DNA of 64,000 nucleotides. Origin: Agapanthus africanus. Lineage: Eukaryota > Streptophyta > Magnoliopsida > Asparagales > Amaryllidaceae. Within the stretch, counting starts at the first letter, position 1. Every line of letters begins with the position of its first letter. The notes beneath the pieces were generated by a model. That model worked only from the letters and a program-made list of their open reading frames with translations. It did not search any database and had not been told where the DNA came from. Below, piece after piece: positions 11,837 to 24,923 of the stretch. The position numbers and the translations under genes were made by a program. The stretch covers positions 135,433,546 through 135,497,545 of the forward strand of contig CM057338.1 of NCBI GenBank assembly GCA_030015575.1. The letters run 5' to 3'.

Positions 11837-14098
11837 TGTCACGCCCCGCTTTCCAGAGTGCGCTAAGATCGGCACGTGACAGAGCTAACCATGGTACCTG
11901 TGGCTAGGAAATATACCTCCACAGTCATATTACGGCTGTCTATAAGATATCAAGAACAGTAAAAATAAATAATCTATCTAGTACATGTCCATCTGCCAGA
12001 ATAAAGAGTCAAGAAATAATATGCGGAAGCAATAAATCCAAATAACAATAACAATCTGGAAAGTACGTCCCAAATACGGGCTCACATCAGGAAATGAAAA
12101 TGCTGAAAGAAAACTAAACTAAAATACTAACAGGATCCTCACTGCTCGGCCTGTCGGCTAAAATACTCCTGGTCAGCCTGCGACAAAGATAGATGATCTG
12201 AGCCATGCAAAACCCAGACGTCAGTGCGTCATAATATCAAACAATAAAAATATAATCAGGAGGTAACAAGATATGCAGGCATGAGTATGAATAGTAATAA
12301 GTGTATAACAATAACATGAGTATGGAACAGTGAAGTGTATCCGTGTATGTGATGTGGGATGAGTAATCTAACTATATTACTGGGTTATCTACTCTCAAGT
12401 CTTTGAAATCAATTTGATGGAATCATCGATATAACTCAATAGTATCCCGTGCATACCCAGGCCCACGTTCCAGACTCTCGGGGCTGAATCCGAGACGTGC
12501 CGCTAAGCACAAAACAGGAAACATGTACAGATGAATGATGTCAGCAACATCATCCCGGGACTGGCCTAGCCCCTAAAACTGATCAGTATAAGCGTTGAAC
12601 TGTTGAGTTACAGGTCAGGTTTCATCATTGATTTCCCCTTACCCCCAAGTTATGTGTTCAAGTCAGATATTGATAAATCTGGAGCTAATACCAACACAGG
12701 ATCAAGCAGGTACAAGTTTGTCTATACAGACAACAGGATATGTCCATCGGGACAACATGTCAGGATTGTCGGCATTAGGAACAAGATCAGGCATAAAGTC
12801 AAGCAGTGGTGTATCAGGTCATGTCAGGGGGTGCACAGTGTATCAAATGGGTTCCCAACAGTAAAATGTAGCAAGTATCGAATCAGGGTAAAAGTACGGA
12901 TGTACGGTAAAAGTATGGATGCACAAATATCTATTAGGGGTTACATCATGACTATGTAGGATGCACATTATCAAGCATGGGGTTCTAATGTAACAGTAAT
13001 ATGAATTAAATGACATGGCATGTAACTAGATATGTAGAATTAATGGTATGGATACACAATAAAATATGGATGCACAAATATCTATCATGGGTTACATCTA
13101 CAGCTCCATGACTATGTAGGATGCACATCATCACGCATGGGGTGTTAATACAACAATAACATGAAATAATATGATCTGTACATGCAGCTACATATATAAT
13201 AAATGATATGGATGTATACGGGTATCCGAAAACAGTAAAACATTAATATGGGTGTACAGTGCAATCAACATGTGATATTTTTATTCATATGGATGCAAAA
13301 TAGCAAGATGAACTTGCCTGAACGGATCACACGACGGGGTGCGCACGCTGCGTCCGACGTCGGTTAAATGTCGGAACGCACACACGACACATGGGACAGG
13401 TCCAGGCAAGGCAAGAAGGTAACCACGTTGGCTGGGAATGTCCACAGGGTCTTCCTGATCGACAGCTACGGCACGGCTCCGGCGATCACCGGGAAAAATC
13501 CGGATCAAGAAAAGAAAATAAGAAGAAGAAAGAGAAGAAGATGAAGGTTGTTCTCTTGGATTTCGTGCTCTGGGTCAGAGAAGGTAGCAAGGAGGTGACG
13601 TCGATTATGGGCTGTCAACGGCGAGGGTGCAGGCGAGGGTTTTCCGGCGACGAGGCAATGGGGTTGCGGGTTTCTTGATGTCGAGGATCGGGGTGCCGGG
13701 TTTCTGGTGTAGGGAAGAGGAGAGGAGATAGGTAGTGGTGATGGGGTGAGGCCGACCGGGTCGGAGCTCCGACGAGACGCCGGTGATGGGTTGGAGGTTG
13801 TTCTCGGTTTGTAGGCATCGTTGTTCTTGGGCCGGGGTGATGGTTTGCAGAGGGGGAAGAGAGGAAGTGATGGAGGTGGTGGTCGTGGGTTGCCGACGGG
13901 GTGGTCGGCGGCAGTGGAGAGCACGAGGGCGTGGGTTTGCGGAGGAATCGGCGAGAAAGGAAAAAATGAAACGAAGAAGAAAAGTGAGGAGAGAGGACGT
14001 GGGAGGGGTTTATGGGTTTTTAAAAGTAAAGTATACTAAATGTATTGTTTAAATAGAAAGAGGCAGAGAGTCAGAGTACGTTAAGATAAAGATTTATG

Positions 14099-14142
<44 letters not shown>

Positions 14143-14762
14143 ATATTTAGTTTAAAAACGAAATATATAATATATATTAAACAGTTAATATAATAAGAAT
14201 ATTATATTAAATAAATTTGAGTTTTCTGGTTAAAGCAAACTTACTCCAAAATATGCTCGGATTGGGTCTAAAATTACGGTTTGAAAATACGGATAATATA
14301 CGTATTAACCAAAACCAAAATAGGATAACCGGGTAACGAAAATGCATACTCTTAAGAACGGATGCACGTAGCGTGCACGTAGCGATCCAAACAGGTCCGT
14401 TTCACTGAATGGGATGAGAACACGATGCGTGGATGCTACGACAGGGTTAGGGGTATCATGCATGCCATGCTATATATTTTTAAAATATTTTACTTGACTT
14501 TATATGTTATAACGAAAAATATGCAGATGCCAGATAAAATGCCAGTATGCAGTACATAAAAATGAAAGTGCACAGATCCACACAACAAGCCGGGATAAAT
14601 TATAAACAGGAATCAAGACGGGTTTCCAACAAGCGGGTCGGGTCGGATGCAAATACAGATGTCAAATAGACTATTCGCACCCAAAACACAATAAATCAGG
14701 AAAATACCATAAATAAACAAATACTCAAAATAGAACAGGTATAAATGAACTAGGGTGTTGCA
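11837..14762 (-). mobile_element. Chromovirus 3' LTR
   Basis: The plus strand reads TGTCACGCCCCGC at the left edge and GTGTTGCA at the right edge. On the element strand this is TGCAACAC...GTGACA, with TG...CA ends and 2926 bp. Apart from the nested solo LTR, it aligns with 19485-24536 throughout, with scattered substitutions and small indels. The LTR contains two imperfect 150-bp repeats around 12890-13190, each with ATGGATGCACAAATATCTAT and ATGACTATGTAGGATGCACA. Confidence 0.95.
14100..14138. repeat. (AT)n microsatellite in LTR
   Basis: Uninterrupted AT run at the position equivalent to 9857-9889 of the solo LTR. Confidence 0.9.
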
Positions 14763-14832
14763 TTATACCCAATTACAAAAAGAATTTTGTCCTCGAAATT
14801 TCAGGAACAAGAAAAGATAAATAAACATGAAT

Positions 14833-15123
14833 CTACAAGAATAGGTGTGGAAACTTCTGTCGAATCTCGTCTTCTCGTTCCCAAGTCGATTCTCTATGCA
14901 AGTGATTCCCCCAAGAAACAAGTACGAGAGGGATAACCTTGTTCTTGAGGAGCTTTTCTCTTCGATCAACAATCGACATCGGTCGTTCCTCAAAGGTCAA
15001 ATCCTCCCTTACAGTCAGCTCCGAATGATCTAGCACGTGTGTTTCATCTCGAACATACTTACGGAGTTGAGATACATGAAACACGTCATGACATTCGCCA
15101 AAGATGGTGGTAACGCCAATCAA
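14833..15123 (-). pseudogene. Integrase C-terminus with chromodomain
   Basis: The translation has HDVFHVSQLRKYV, the usual end of the gypsy integrase. It then has a chromodomain-like segment with PMSIVDRREKLLKNK, VSWGNHLHRESTWERED and a final FPHLF. Chromodomains in this family are thought to direct integration to particular chromatin. The stretch is out of frame with the integrase upstream (15120-16829), with a shift near 15120, so it would not be made as part of the polyprotein in this copy. Confidence 0.85.
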
Positions 15124-16829
15124 TAATCAATTTCTCCAACACGCTCCATAATCTTGAAAGGCCCCACGAATCGAGGACTAAGTTTGCCTCGACTCCCAAA
15201 ACGAATCACTCCTCTAGTCGGTGATATCTTCGAGAATACCAGATCACCAACAGCGAACTCTAGAGGTCTTCTCGATGTGTCGGCCCAACTCTTCTGTCGA
15301 TCTTGTGCTGCCCTCATGTGATTCCGGATAGTATTAACCTTCTCTACAGTTTGCACGATCAAATCCGGTCCCAACAATCTTCGTTCTCCAATATCGTCCC
15401 AATAAACAGGTGAGCGACACTTGCGACCATATAATGCTTCGAATGGAGCCATCTGAATAGTCGTCTGAAAGCTGTTATTGTAAGAAAACTCCACCAAGTG
15501 TAGATGATCCTCCCACGAACCCTTGAAGTCTAACTTGCAAGCTCTCAACATGTCTTCAAGAGTTTGGATCGTTCTCTCCAACTGGCCATTTGTCTGAGGA
15601 TCATAAGCGGTGCTAAACTTCAATCGCGTCCCCAAACTTTCCTGTAAACTCCTCCAGAAGTGTGATAAGAATCGGGTGTCACGGTTGGAAACGATGCTCA
15701 CAGGTACTCCATGCAATCTCACAATCTCCTGCATGTACCGTTTTGCTAACACTTCCGTTGACCGACCAACTCGAAATGGTATGAAATGAACTACCTTAGT
15801 CAATTGATCAACAATCACCCAAACTGCATTGTTTCCTTTTGGACTCCGCGGTAAAGCTGTCACAAAATCCATGGTTATATATTCCCACTTCCATTGAGGA
15901 ATCGGAAGTGGTTGCAATAAACCAGCTACTCTTTGATGTTCAGCCTTAACTTGCTGACACACCAAGCACTTCGCTACAAAGCGAGCAATCTCCCTTTTCA
16001 TGCCTTCCCACCAGAAATGCTGTCTTAGATCACAGTACATCTTCGTGCCTTCTGGATGTACGAAATATGCGAAACTGTGCACCTCCTTCATAACTTCTTC
16101 ATGAATGTCTCCTTTCGGCGCACACAAACGGCCACCATAACACAACGAACTATCTTCATGAATCAACAAGTCCGTTCGAAGTCCCGCTTCAACCTGTTCT
16201 CGAAACTTTTGCAATCTTGGGTCGTGTGACTGCTCTGCTTTAATATTATCGATCAACGACGACTGTACTTGCAGTCGCATCAACTGTCTCGAAGAATGCG
16301 GTAACATGATCTCCAACTCGAATCTCCGAAAATCTTCGATAAGCTCATTCTGTGCAGTCAACATCCGAATTGCTGGCAACCGACTAAGCGCATCCGGCAC
16401 TACATTAACTTTTTCCGGATGGTACTTAAGATCAAGATCGTAGTCAGCCATCAGCTCCAACCATCTACGTTGCCTCATGTTAAGTTCTTTCTGTGTGAAC
16501 ACATATTTTAGGATTTTGTGATCGGTGAATACTTCGACCCTTTCGCCTAATAAGTAGTGTCTCCAAATCTTCAAAGAGAAAATCACTGCTGCAAGCTCCA
16601 AATCATGAGTTGGGTAATTCTTCTCATGGGTCTTCAACTGCCATGATGAGTAAGCTATAACTTTCCCATGCTGTATCAAAACACATCCCAAACCTTTCTT
16701 ACATGCGTCGCTATGAATCACCAATCCTCCGGAACTGTCTGGTACGGTCAAAATAGGAGCGGTTATCAATTTTTGCTTCAACGCCTTAAAAGCTGACGCA
16801 CAACTATCCGTCCATACGAAGGGTACCTC
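15120..16829 (-). pseudogene. Chromovirus RNase H and integrase
   Basis: This follows the RT in the same frame after one stop (16830-16832). RNase H comes first (SDACKKGLGCVL, then FTDHKILKYVF and DALSRLP). The integrase zinc-binding part has H-x-H and CLVCQQVK. The catalytic core has TMDFVTALP for the first Asp, SNRDTRF where the family has SDRD, and QTNGQLERT for the Glu. The second catalytic Asp is therefore Asn. The GPF/Y-like C-terminal part has LSPRFVGPFKI. The reading ends at 15120 by frameshift before the chromodomain. Integrase of this copy should be inactive. Confidence 0.9.
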
Positions 16830-18233
16830 CTTTCACGTAAGTTTGGTTAAAGGCTCAGCTAAGCGAGCAAAATTCTCTACGAACCTTCTGTAATATCCTG
16901 CAAGTCCAAGAAAACTTCTGATCTCTGCTATGTTCTTTGGAATCGGCCAATCTTGAACTGCTGCAATCTTCTCGGGATCAACGGCGATTCCATCTCTGGA
17001 TACGACGTGCCCCAAAAACTTCACTTCTTCAAGCCAAAACTCGCACTTGCTCATTTTCTCATATAATCTTTCTTGCTTCAATGTCTGCAGTGCGATCTTC
17101 AAGTGTTCTGCATGCTCTTCAAGGCTCCCTGAGTAGACCAGAATATCATCGATGAATACCACTATAAACTGGTCCAAGAACGGTGAAAAGATTCGGTTCA
17201 TCAATTCCATAAATATCACCGGTGCATTCATGACTCCGAATGGCATCACTAAATACTCATAATGTCCATATCGAGTTCGGAATGCAGCCTTGCAAATATC
17301 TTCTGATTTAACTCGGACCTGATGATATCCGGACCACAAATCCAGCTTTGAGAATACCCTCACGCTACTGAGTTGCTCGAATAATTCGCCAATGCGAGGG
17401 ATCGGGTACTTGTTCTTAATAGTCACCTGATTCAATTCTCGATAATCGATGCACATCCTTCTTGTGCCATCTTTCTTCTTCACTAGAAGAACTGGAGCTC
17501 CCCAAGGTGAATTGCTGCTGCGAATCCAATCCTTCTCTAGCAATTCGGTAACCTGCTTCTTGACTTCTTCCAACTCCACTGGTGCCATCAGATAGTACGC
17601 CTTTGAGATTGGCGCTGTACCAGGAACAAGATCGATCGTGAACTCCACATCTCGTTTTGGTGGTAAACCCGAGATATCCTCGAACACGTCCATGAACCCT
17701 CGAACTATAGCTGGCGCTTCCTCCTTATCAACTTCCATCGACGAAAGAAAACTGTTTATCGGCCTAGCCCTAAACTCGACTGGCCCGACAGAATTGCTTC
17801 CTCCAGCAAAAACAAACTCCGGATGTCTGGGAACATGGAAAATCACTTTTTTTGCCCTATAATCAATGTGAGCGTGGAAAGTGCCGAGAAAATCCATTCC
17901 CAAGACAACATCATAACTGCCGGTATCGATCACCAAGAAATCTGTAAATAACTCCCGTCTGCAGATAACAACAGAACAATCCTTGCACTCACTACTAGAT
18001 ATGATCTTCCTATTCCTAGTGTGTATGTCCCAACAACTAGACAGGGTCGTGTAACAAATCGAGTGTGCAGCAATAAACTTGGACGACATAAAACAATGGG
18101 ATGCACCAAAATCGAATAATGCTAATGCGGGAAAATCATGAACAAGCAGGATACTTGAAACAACTTCATCTAAAGCCTTGGCCTCTTCAGCCGTCAGAGT
18201 AAAGGCTCGAGCTTGATTAGGTCCCCGTGTTAT
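16830..18233 (-). pseudogene. Chromovirus protease and reverse transcriptase
   Basis: The frame runs on from gag through a TAG (18234-18236). Protease has FDFGASH where the active site should read D-S/T-G-A, so the Ser/Thr is Phe, and later VLGMDFL. Reverse transcriptase begins about 130 residues on, with [31 protein letters not shown] and the catalytic [10 protein letters not shown]. Its end has [19 protein letters not shown] at 16830-16832 stands where the family has Arg (CGA), which fits C-to-T decay at a CpG. RT motifs are whole. Confidence 0.9.
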
Positions 18234-18236
18234 CTA

Positions 18237-19258
18237 CTTCTGCCCCTGAAACTGCCTCTGCGGTGGCCTCTGAACATCATCCTTCAAACGTAGCTTCGAT
18301 GGGCAAACACTGACAGTATGATCAGCTGATCCGCATACCAAACAAAGTCCAAGCATCCTTCGACACTCGCTCTGCACGTGTCCAGGTAGATGGAAGTACT
18401 CACAAATCGTCCTTCCTTTTTTCTCGGGCACGACTGGCTTCTTACTCGGTACGACGCCACGTCTGTCCACCGGGATACCTCTGCGTATAGGCGCTTGGTT
18501 CAGCGTAAACGCCGGCTTCCACACCACAACTGCCTGCTGCTACATACCCCCCGTCTTCATTGATAAGATCTGCTGCTCTCGGGCTGCTTTAAGAACTTAC
18601 GAGAAAGTGGTCAATCCCAAAGATATAATGTGCCTATCGATTTCCATGTCCAAACTGCGCATAAACCTTCGTGCCCTATCAACTTATTTGGCCACCAATG
18701 GTCCAACGAATTGACTGAGCCGTGTCCACTCAGCCGCATGCGTATCCACGGATCCGCCATTCTGCTTCAAGCTGATAAACCTTTCATCCATTTCCTCCCG
18801 TGCAGTCTGCAGAAAGAACTTCTCCAAGAAACTCTGAAAGCATCCCAACTGATCGGCTTGGACAAACGGGTCTCTTCCACAAGCCACCACTCACGGGCAT
18901 AGTCCACCAATTGGATGTGTACAACATCCACTCTCTGGTCCTCCGGAATCTGTGCTGCAATGAGCAGATTCTCCGTATCGACCAGCCACTGCTCCGCTGG
19001 CAACGGCTCCTCCAACCCAGTGAAAATGGACGGACCAAGTCTCCTGAAATCCGCCACGGTACCCACACGCTCTACTGGTTTAGCCGTAACATTGTTTATG
19101 GACTGCTGGACGGTCCGCAAACCTTCCTGAAAAGCTTCGGCTTGCCGCTGGTTCAGCTCGGTTTGCCGCTTCTGGTTCTCTAGCATCCCACGAATTACTC
19201 CAAGCAATGCGGCGTCATCAACACGCCTCTGGTACGATCGCAGATTTTTGTCTGCCAT
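18237..19258 (-). pseudogene. Chromovirus gag
   Basis: The start Met (19256-19258) gives MADKNLRSYQRR, followed by a Gln-rich helix and the retrotransposon gag domain (FTGLEEPLPAEQWLVDTENL, then REWWLVEE). A frameshift near 18800 moves the reading into the pol frame (FFLQTAREEMDERFISLKQ). Several stops lie between 18540 and 18690. Near the end are two zinc knuckles. The second, CLVCGSADHTVSVC, is a full CCHC; the first, CEYFHLPGHVQSEC, has Phe for the second Cys. In an intact element this protein packages the RNA. Confidence 0.85.
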
Positions 19259-19462
19259 GATTCTGAAGCCAAAACACCGAAGAGGATTAGCATGATAAAC
19301 AAGATTCAATAAACAGGATACAAGAAGCGAGATAGTTATGGATTCAAGGATGACAAGATAGCAATAAGGCATGACATGCTCCTAGTTACGAGTATTCCGA
19401 TTTGTGTATTGGGTCCAATACCCAACTACAAAAGAATCAAACCCGATTAACCTAAATCCTAT

Positions 19463-19475
19463 GTCTCTGATACCA
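19463..19475 (-). other. Primer binding site (initiator Met tRNA)
   Basis: The minus strand reads TGGTATCAGAGAC, complementary to the 3' end of plant initiator tRNA-Met except at the last base. It stands 9 nt inside the 5' LTR, which ends at 19485. Confidence 0.9.
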
Positions 19476-19484
19476 AACAAATCC

Positions 19485-22400
19485 TGTCACACCCCGCTTC
19501 CCAGAGTGCGCTAAGATCGGCACGTGACAGAGACAACCATGCTACCTGTGGATAAGAAATATCCCTCCACAGTCACATTACGGCCATCTATAAGATATCA
19601 AGAATAGTAAAAATAAATAATCTATCTAGTACATGTCCATCTGCCAGAATAAAGAGTCAAGAAATAATATGTGGAAGCATTAAGTCCAAATAACAATAAC
19701 AATTTGGAAAATACGTCCCAAATACGGGCTCACATCAGGAAATGAAAATGCTGAGAGAAAACTAAACTAAAATACTAGCAGGATCCTCACTGCTCGGCCG
19801 GTCGTCTAAAATACTCCTGGTTAGCCTGCGACAAAGATAGAGGATCTGGGCCATGCAAAACCCAGACGTCAGTGCATCATAATATCAAACAATAAAAATA
19901 TAATCAGGAGATAACAAGATATGCAGGCATGAGTATGAAGAGTAATAAGTGTATAACAGTAACATGAGTATGGAACAGTTAAGTGTATCCGTGTATGTGA
20001 TGTGCGATGAGTAATCTAACTATATTACTGGGTTATCTACTCTTAAGACTTTGAAATCAATTTGATGGAATCGTCGATGTAACTCAATAGTATCCCTTGC
20101 GTATCCGGGACCACGGTCCAGACTCTCGGGGCTGAATCCGAGACATGCCGCTAAGCAAAAAACAGGAAACATGTACAGACGAATGATGTCAGCAACACCA
20201 TCCCGGGACTGGCCTAGCTCCCAAAACTGATAAGTATAAGCGTCGAACTGTTGAGTTACAGGTCAGGTTTCATCATTGATTTCCCCTTACCCCCAAGTTA
20301 TATGTTCAAGTTAGGTATTGATAAATCTGGAGCTAATGCCAACACAGGATCAAGCAGATACATGTTTGTCTATACAGACAACAGGATATGTCCATCGGGA
20401 ACATGTCAGGATTGTCGGCATTAGGAACAGGATCAGGTATAAAGTCAAGCAGTGGTGTATCAGGTCATGTCAGGGGGTACACAGTGTATCAAATGGGTTC
20501 CCAACAGTAAAATGTAGCAAGTATCGAATCAGGGTAAAAGTACGGATGTACGGTAAAAGTATGGATGCACAAATATCTATTAGGGGTTACATCATGACTA
20601 TGTAGGATGCACATTATCAAGCATGGGGTACTAATGTAACAGTAATATGAATTAATATGACATGGCATGTAACTAGATATGTAGAGTTAATGGTATGGAT
20701 ACACAATAAAATATGGATGCACAAATATCTATCAGGGGTTACATCTACAGCTCCATGACTATGTAGGATGCACATCATCACACATGGGGTGTTAATACAA
20801 CAGTAATATGAAATAATATGATCTGTACATGCATCTACATATATAATAAATGATATGGATGCATACGGGTATCCGAAAACATTAAAACATTAATGTGGGT
20901 GTACAGTGCAATCAACATGTGATATTTTTATTCATATGGATGCAAAATAAGATACATAGCATGTAGCAAGATGAACTTGCCTGAACGGATTGTAGGGTTA
21001 GCTTAGCACCTTGTGAAGGTTTTGGCAAGCATCAATCATGGTACTTTAAAATTTTTGGGGTGCTAAACAAATCCTAACCAAGATCTTAACTGGAGACTTA
21101 GGGTTAAACATGATATGTAAACACTTTACATCTAAGTGAACAAGGAATACAACCTTTGTAGACCAGTCCTTCACTTCATTAGCTCCGTGTAGAAGTCCCT
21201 TCACTGCGATCATGATCGTCCGGACTCTAGAGAGGCTCCCACGAAGAAACGAACAAGCTTGCTTCGAAATCTTCGAGGCCAAAGATGATCTACGTCGAGA
21301 AGACACTAGCTCATGCTATCTATTCACTAATTGTGTAGATTAGTGAAGCAAACACACTCTACTAAATGGCAAGTAGTAGAGGATGATGAAGTAGGAAGTT
21401 TGCTCACTTTAGAAATCATTTTCTCACATTTTATCTCATACCTCCATTGAAGCTAGAAAGCTTCTCATGGAGCTTGATGAAGAAGAAAAATAACTCATGA
21501 ATAATTCATCCAAATGAATTATTGCATCCATGGTTGAGTTAAACCTATCATGCTTAACTCATGTAGAGAATTTACTCATGATTATGGTCAAGAGTTGGGT
21601 CAAGTAAAATATCCTAAGGAATGACAAAAGAGTGGACTTTGTCAAAGTTCTACAAGCTTCTCTAAGCTTAAAACTTTGACCAAGTCTTTTGCTCTTTTGT
21701 AATAACTTAAGAAATAATCAAAACCCTAATTTAACCCTAGCATGGTTTATGTCTCATACACCCATCTAGTATGTATCATCAAACATGACACAATACATGT
21801 ACACAAATATACATATCACATATATATATACAATGTGCACATCAAGTGAGAAAAGAAATCATTAGTGAGTTAAATATTAGTTAATATAATATAATATATC
21901 AAATATATAATTATACATTAAATTATTAAATCAACTCTTGATTTAATAATCCGGCTATAATACATATAACCGACCGATATCACAAATCGCGAGATTAGAA
22001 TGCGGTATCACATTCTCACATTAATCTCGGTCCCGCACATATCACATATGCGCTCCTACTCCATTTCGCATGAACCAGGAAACCTCTATGTAGGACTCTA
22101 AATACTCGTCAATAAGCCGGCAGTAGGTGATGATCATATTAAACACCCACAAGCCGCAAGCGGTCTGCTAAAGGTAACGGCCACCCGGGTTTTGAGCGAT
22201 TAGAAGATCAACAAGCAAGCCTGCTATAACTCCTGCGAATCCAATCAGTAACACTATCGTACAGTCCGGTCTCTTCGTCTAATATGTCTCATATCAACAG
22301 CCTGGGGGGTGGTATAACGTCAGACCCTAATAGGCTGATAAGTCATGCCGATGCAAGGTCAATAACAGCTCGAGAAACTACTGATAACACTTACCAGTAA

Positions 22401-24536
22401 ATCTCAGCAACCCTGGCCAGGGATTTCCTGTTATGGCCAATCGAACACAGCGCAACATCAACCCCCGATACCGGGAGATACGAAACCCCTCCTATCGCTC
22501 ATTGCCTCCATATGATTCGGGACTGTACCCAAAAGCCACCGTTTTGCACGATCTCTTGACCGTGGTATGGTGGAAATCAAAGCACAGTGGGAATCACACA
22601 AGACTCTATGACGATCTTGGGTCTATAGACTAACCTGTACCAGTGTCACCAGAGAACTGCTATCCGACGATAGGTATAATACCATCTAGGAGTTCTCGGC
22701 GAGTCCGTCCAGTGTACCCAGTCTCCACTGAGCACCCGTATACCTTCTCTGATGTCAAACACTAATGGATATAGGATCATCCATCGCCCATCATATGGGT
22801 CAAGAAGCGCATACGCTAGTCTACTTTGGAGTACCGATGCCCTGTCTCGATACTCCCACGACTAGGAACATTTGAAGGATGTACTTATCGACTACCCAGT
22901 CCGTACTAGTATGATCTACATCATAGTCATGGCAGTCAAGTACTCATCTTAAGGGCTTTATCAACATATGATCACAAAACAGTATTTGTTTACATGTTAA
23001 GATAAAGTGCAACCAGATAGCATACTATCATGTCGAGCAAGAAAGTCCTTCCTATATATGTCCAAGCATCCACTATAATATACATCGCATGTACAGTAAT
23101 GGCCTCTAAGGCATACATATAACTAACACGGATCACACAACGGGGTGCGCACGCTACGACCGACGTCGGGTAAACGTCGCAACGCACACACAGCATACGG
23201 AACATGTCCAGACAAGGCAAGAAGGTTACCACGCTGGCTGGGAACGTCCACAGGGTCTGCCTGATCGAAAGCGATTGCACGGCTCCGGCGATCACCGGGA
23301 AAAATCCGGATCAAGAAAAGAAAATAAGAAGAAGAAAGAGAAGAAGATGAATGTTGTTCTCTGGGGTTTCGTGCTCTGGTGTCAGAGGAGGTGGCAAGGA
23401 GGTGACGTCGATTATGGGCTGTCGACGGCGAGGGTGCATGCGAGGGTTTTCCGACGACGAGGCAATGGGGTTGCGGGTTTCATGATGTCGGGGATCGGGG
23501 TGCCGGGTTTCTGGTGCAGGGAGGTGGAGAGGAGAGAGGAGAGAGGTGGTGGTGATGGGGTGAGGCCGACCAGGTTGGAGCTCCGACGAGACGCCGGTGA
23601 TGGGTTGAAGGTTGTTCTCGGTTTGCATGCGTTGTTGTTCTTGGACCGGGGTGATGGTTTGCAGAGGGGGAAAAGAGGAAGTGATGGAGGTGGTGGTCGT
23701 GGGTTGCCGAAGGGGTGGTCGGCGGCAGTGGCGAGTACGAGGGCGTGGGTTTGTGGAGGATGCGGCGGGAAAGGAAAAAATGAAACGAAGAAGTGGAGAG
23801 AGGACGTAGGAAGGGTTTGTGGGTTTTTAAAAGTAAAATATACTAAATTTATTATTTAAATAGAGAGAGGCAGAGGGTCAGAGTAGATTAGGATAGAGAT
23901 TTATGAATTTTTTTAAGAATATTTAGTTTAAAACGTATATATAATATTTATTAAACAGTTAATATAATAAGAATATTATATTAAATAAATTTGAGTTTTC
24001 TGGTTAAACCAAACTTACTCCAAAATATGCTCGGATTGGGTCTAAAATTACGGTTTGAAATAACAGATAATATACGTAATAACCAAAACCAAAATAGGAT
24101 AACCGGGTAAAGAAAATGCATACCCCCAAGAACGGATGCACGTAGCGTACACGTAACGATCCAAACAGGTCCGTTTCGCTCAACGGGACAAGAACACGAT
24201 ACGCGGATGCTACGACAGGGTTAGGGGTATCATGCAGGCCATACTATATATTTTTAAAATATTTTACTTGACTTTATATGTTATAACGAAAAATATGCAG
24301 ATGCCAGATAAAATGCCAGTATGCAGTACATAAAAATGAAAGCGCATGGATCCACACAACAAGCCGGGATAAATCATAAATAGGAATCAAGACGGGTTTC
24401 TAGCAAGCGGGTCGGGTCGGATGCAAATACAGATGTCAAATACACTATTCGCATCCAAAACACAATAAATCAGGAAAATACCATAAATAAAGAAATACTC
24501 AAAATAGAACTGGTATAAATGAACTAGCGTGTTACA
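19485..24536 (-). mobile_element. Chromovirus 5' LTR, with nested solo LTR
   Basis: Edges are TGTCACACCCCGC at 19485 and GTGTTACA at 24536. The length is 5052 bp, because a copia solo LTR and its target duplication (2143 bp) lie inside. Without them it is 2909 bp, close to the 2926 bp of the 3' LTR. The first base pair differs between the LTRs (TGTAACAC here, TGCAACAC in the 3' LTR). Confidence 0.95.
20991..23128 (-). mobile_element. Solo copia LTR, minus strand
   Basis: The plus strand begins TGTAGGGTTAGC and ends ATAACTAACA, so the element strand reads TGTTAGTTAT...CCTACA. It aligns with the LTRs at 29619-31829 and 37860-40407. The target duplication CGGAT is present at 20986-20990 and 23129-23133. 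Removing LTR and one CGGAT restores the chromovirus LTR seen at 13317-13340. Length 2138 bp. No interior is attached, so the original insertion lost its body by LTR-LTR recombination. Confidence 0.95.
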
Positions 24537-24541
24537 CGCAC

Positions 24542-24923
24542 TGACGTCTGGGTTTTGCATGGCCTAAATCCTTTACCTCTTTCACAGGCCGATCAGGAGT
24601 ATTTCAGCCGACAGGCCGAGCAGTGAGAATCCTGTTAGTAGCTAGTTAGTTTAGTTTTATTTCCGTACTTTTATTTGCCCGTATTTGGGACGTACTTTCC
24701 AGATGTTATTGTTCATTGGATTTATTGCTTCCGCATATTATTTCTTGACTCATTTATTCTGGTATATGGACATGTACTAGATAGTTTATTTTTATTTCTA
24801 CTGCTCTTGATATCTTATAGACAGCCGTAATATGACTGTGGAGGGATGTTTCCTAGCCACAGGTAGTATGGTTGGCTCTGTCACGTGCCGATCTTAGCGC
24901 ACTCTGGGACGCAGGGCATGACA
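24542..24923 (+). mobile_element. Gypsy solo LTR, right part (plus strand)
   Basis: It continues the LTR broken at 11836, starting at TGACGTCTGGGTTTTGCATG and ending GGGCATGACA. The same sequence, reversed, is 11837-12223 of the nested element's LTR. Confidence 0.9.

Larger units (their letters stand above)
11837..24536 (-). mobile_element. Full-length chromovirus (Ty3/gypsy, Tekay/Del type), minus strand
   Basis: The element runs from LTR 11837-14762 to LTR 19485-24536. The 5-bp target duplication CGCAC lies at 11832-11836 and 24537-24541. On the minus strand the order is primer site (19463-19475), gag, protease, reverse transcriptase, RNase H, integrase, chromodomain, 3' LTR. A C-terminal chromodomain in the integrase places it among chromoviruses, with overall likeness to Tekay/Del. 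It is inserted, in opposite orientation, into a solo LTR of its own family. Two in-frame stops and frameshifts make it non-autonomous. Its 5' LTR carries a solo copia LTR (20991-23128). Confidence 0.95.

Noticed and set aside
13505..13924. 139-residue minus-strand frame
   Set aside because: Same LTR leader as above in another copy, with a different reading frame in use.
18234..18236. Programmed stop-codon readthrough between gag and protease
   Set aside because: Another in-frame stop, frameshifts and catalytic substitutions nearby point to simple decay; no readthrough context is evident.
18800..19183. 127-residue plus-strand frame
   Set aside because: Lies opposite the gag domain of the chromovirus and has no motif of its own.
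19463..19475. tRNA gene fragment (Met)
   Set aside because: Only 13 bases match the tRNA 3' end, next to an LTR. It is a primer site, as are 37846-37858, 29479-29496 and 58023-58041. I saw no full tRNA gene.
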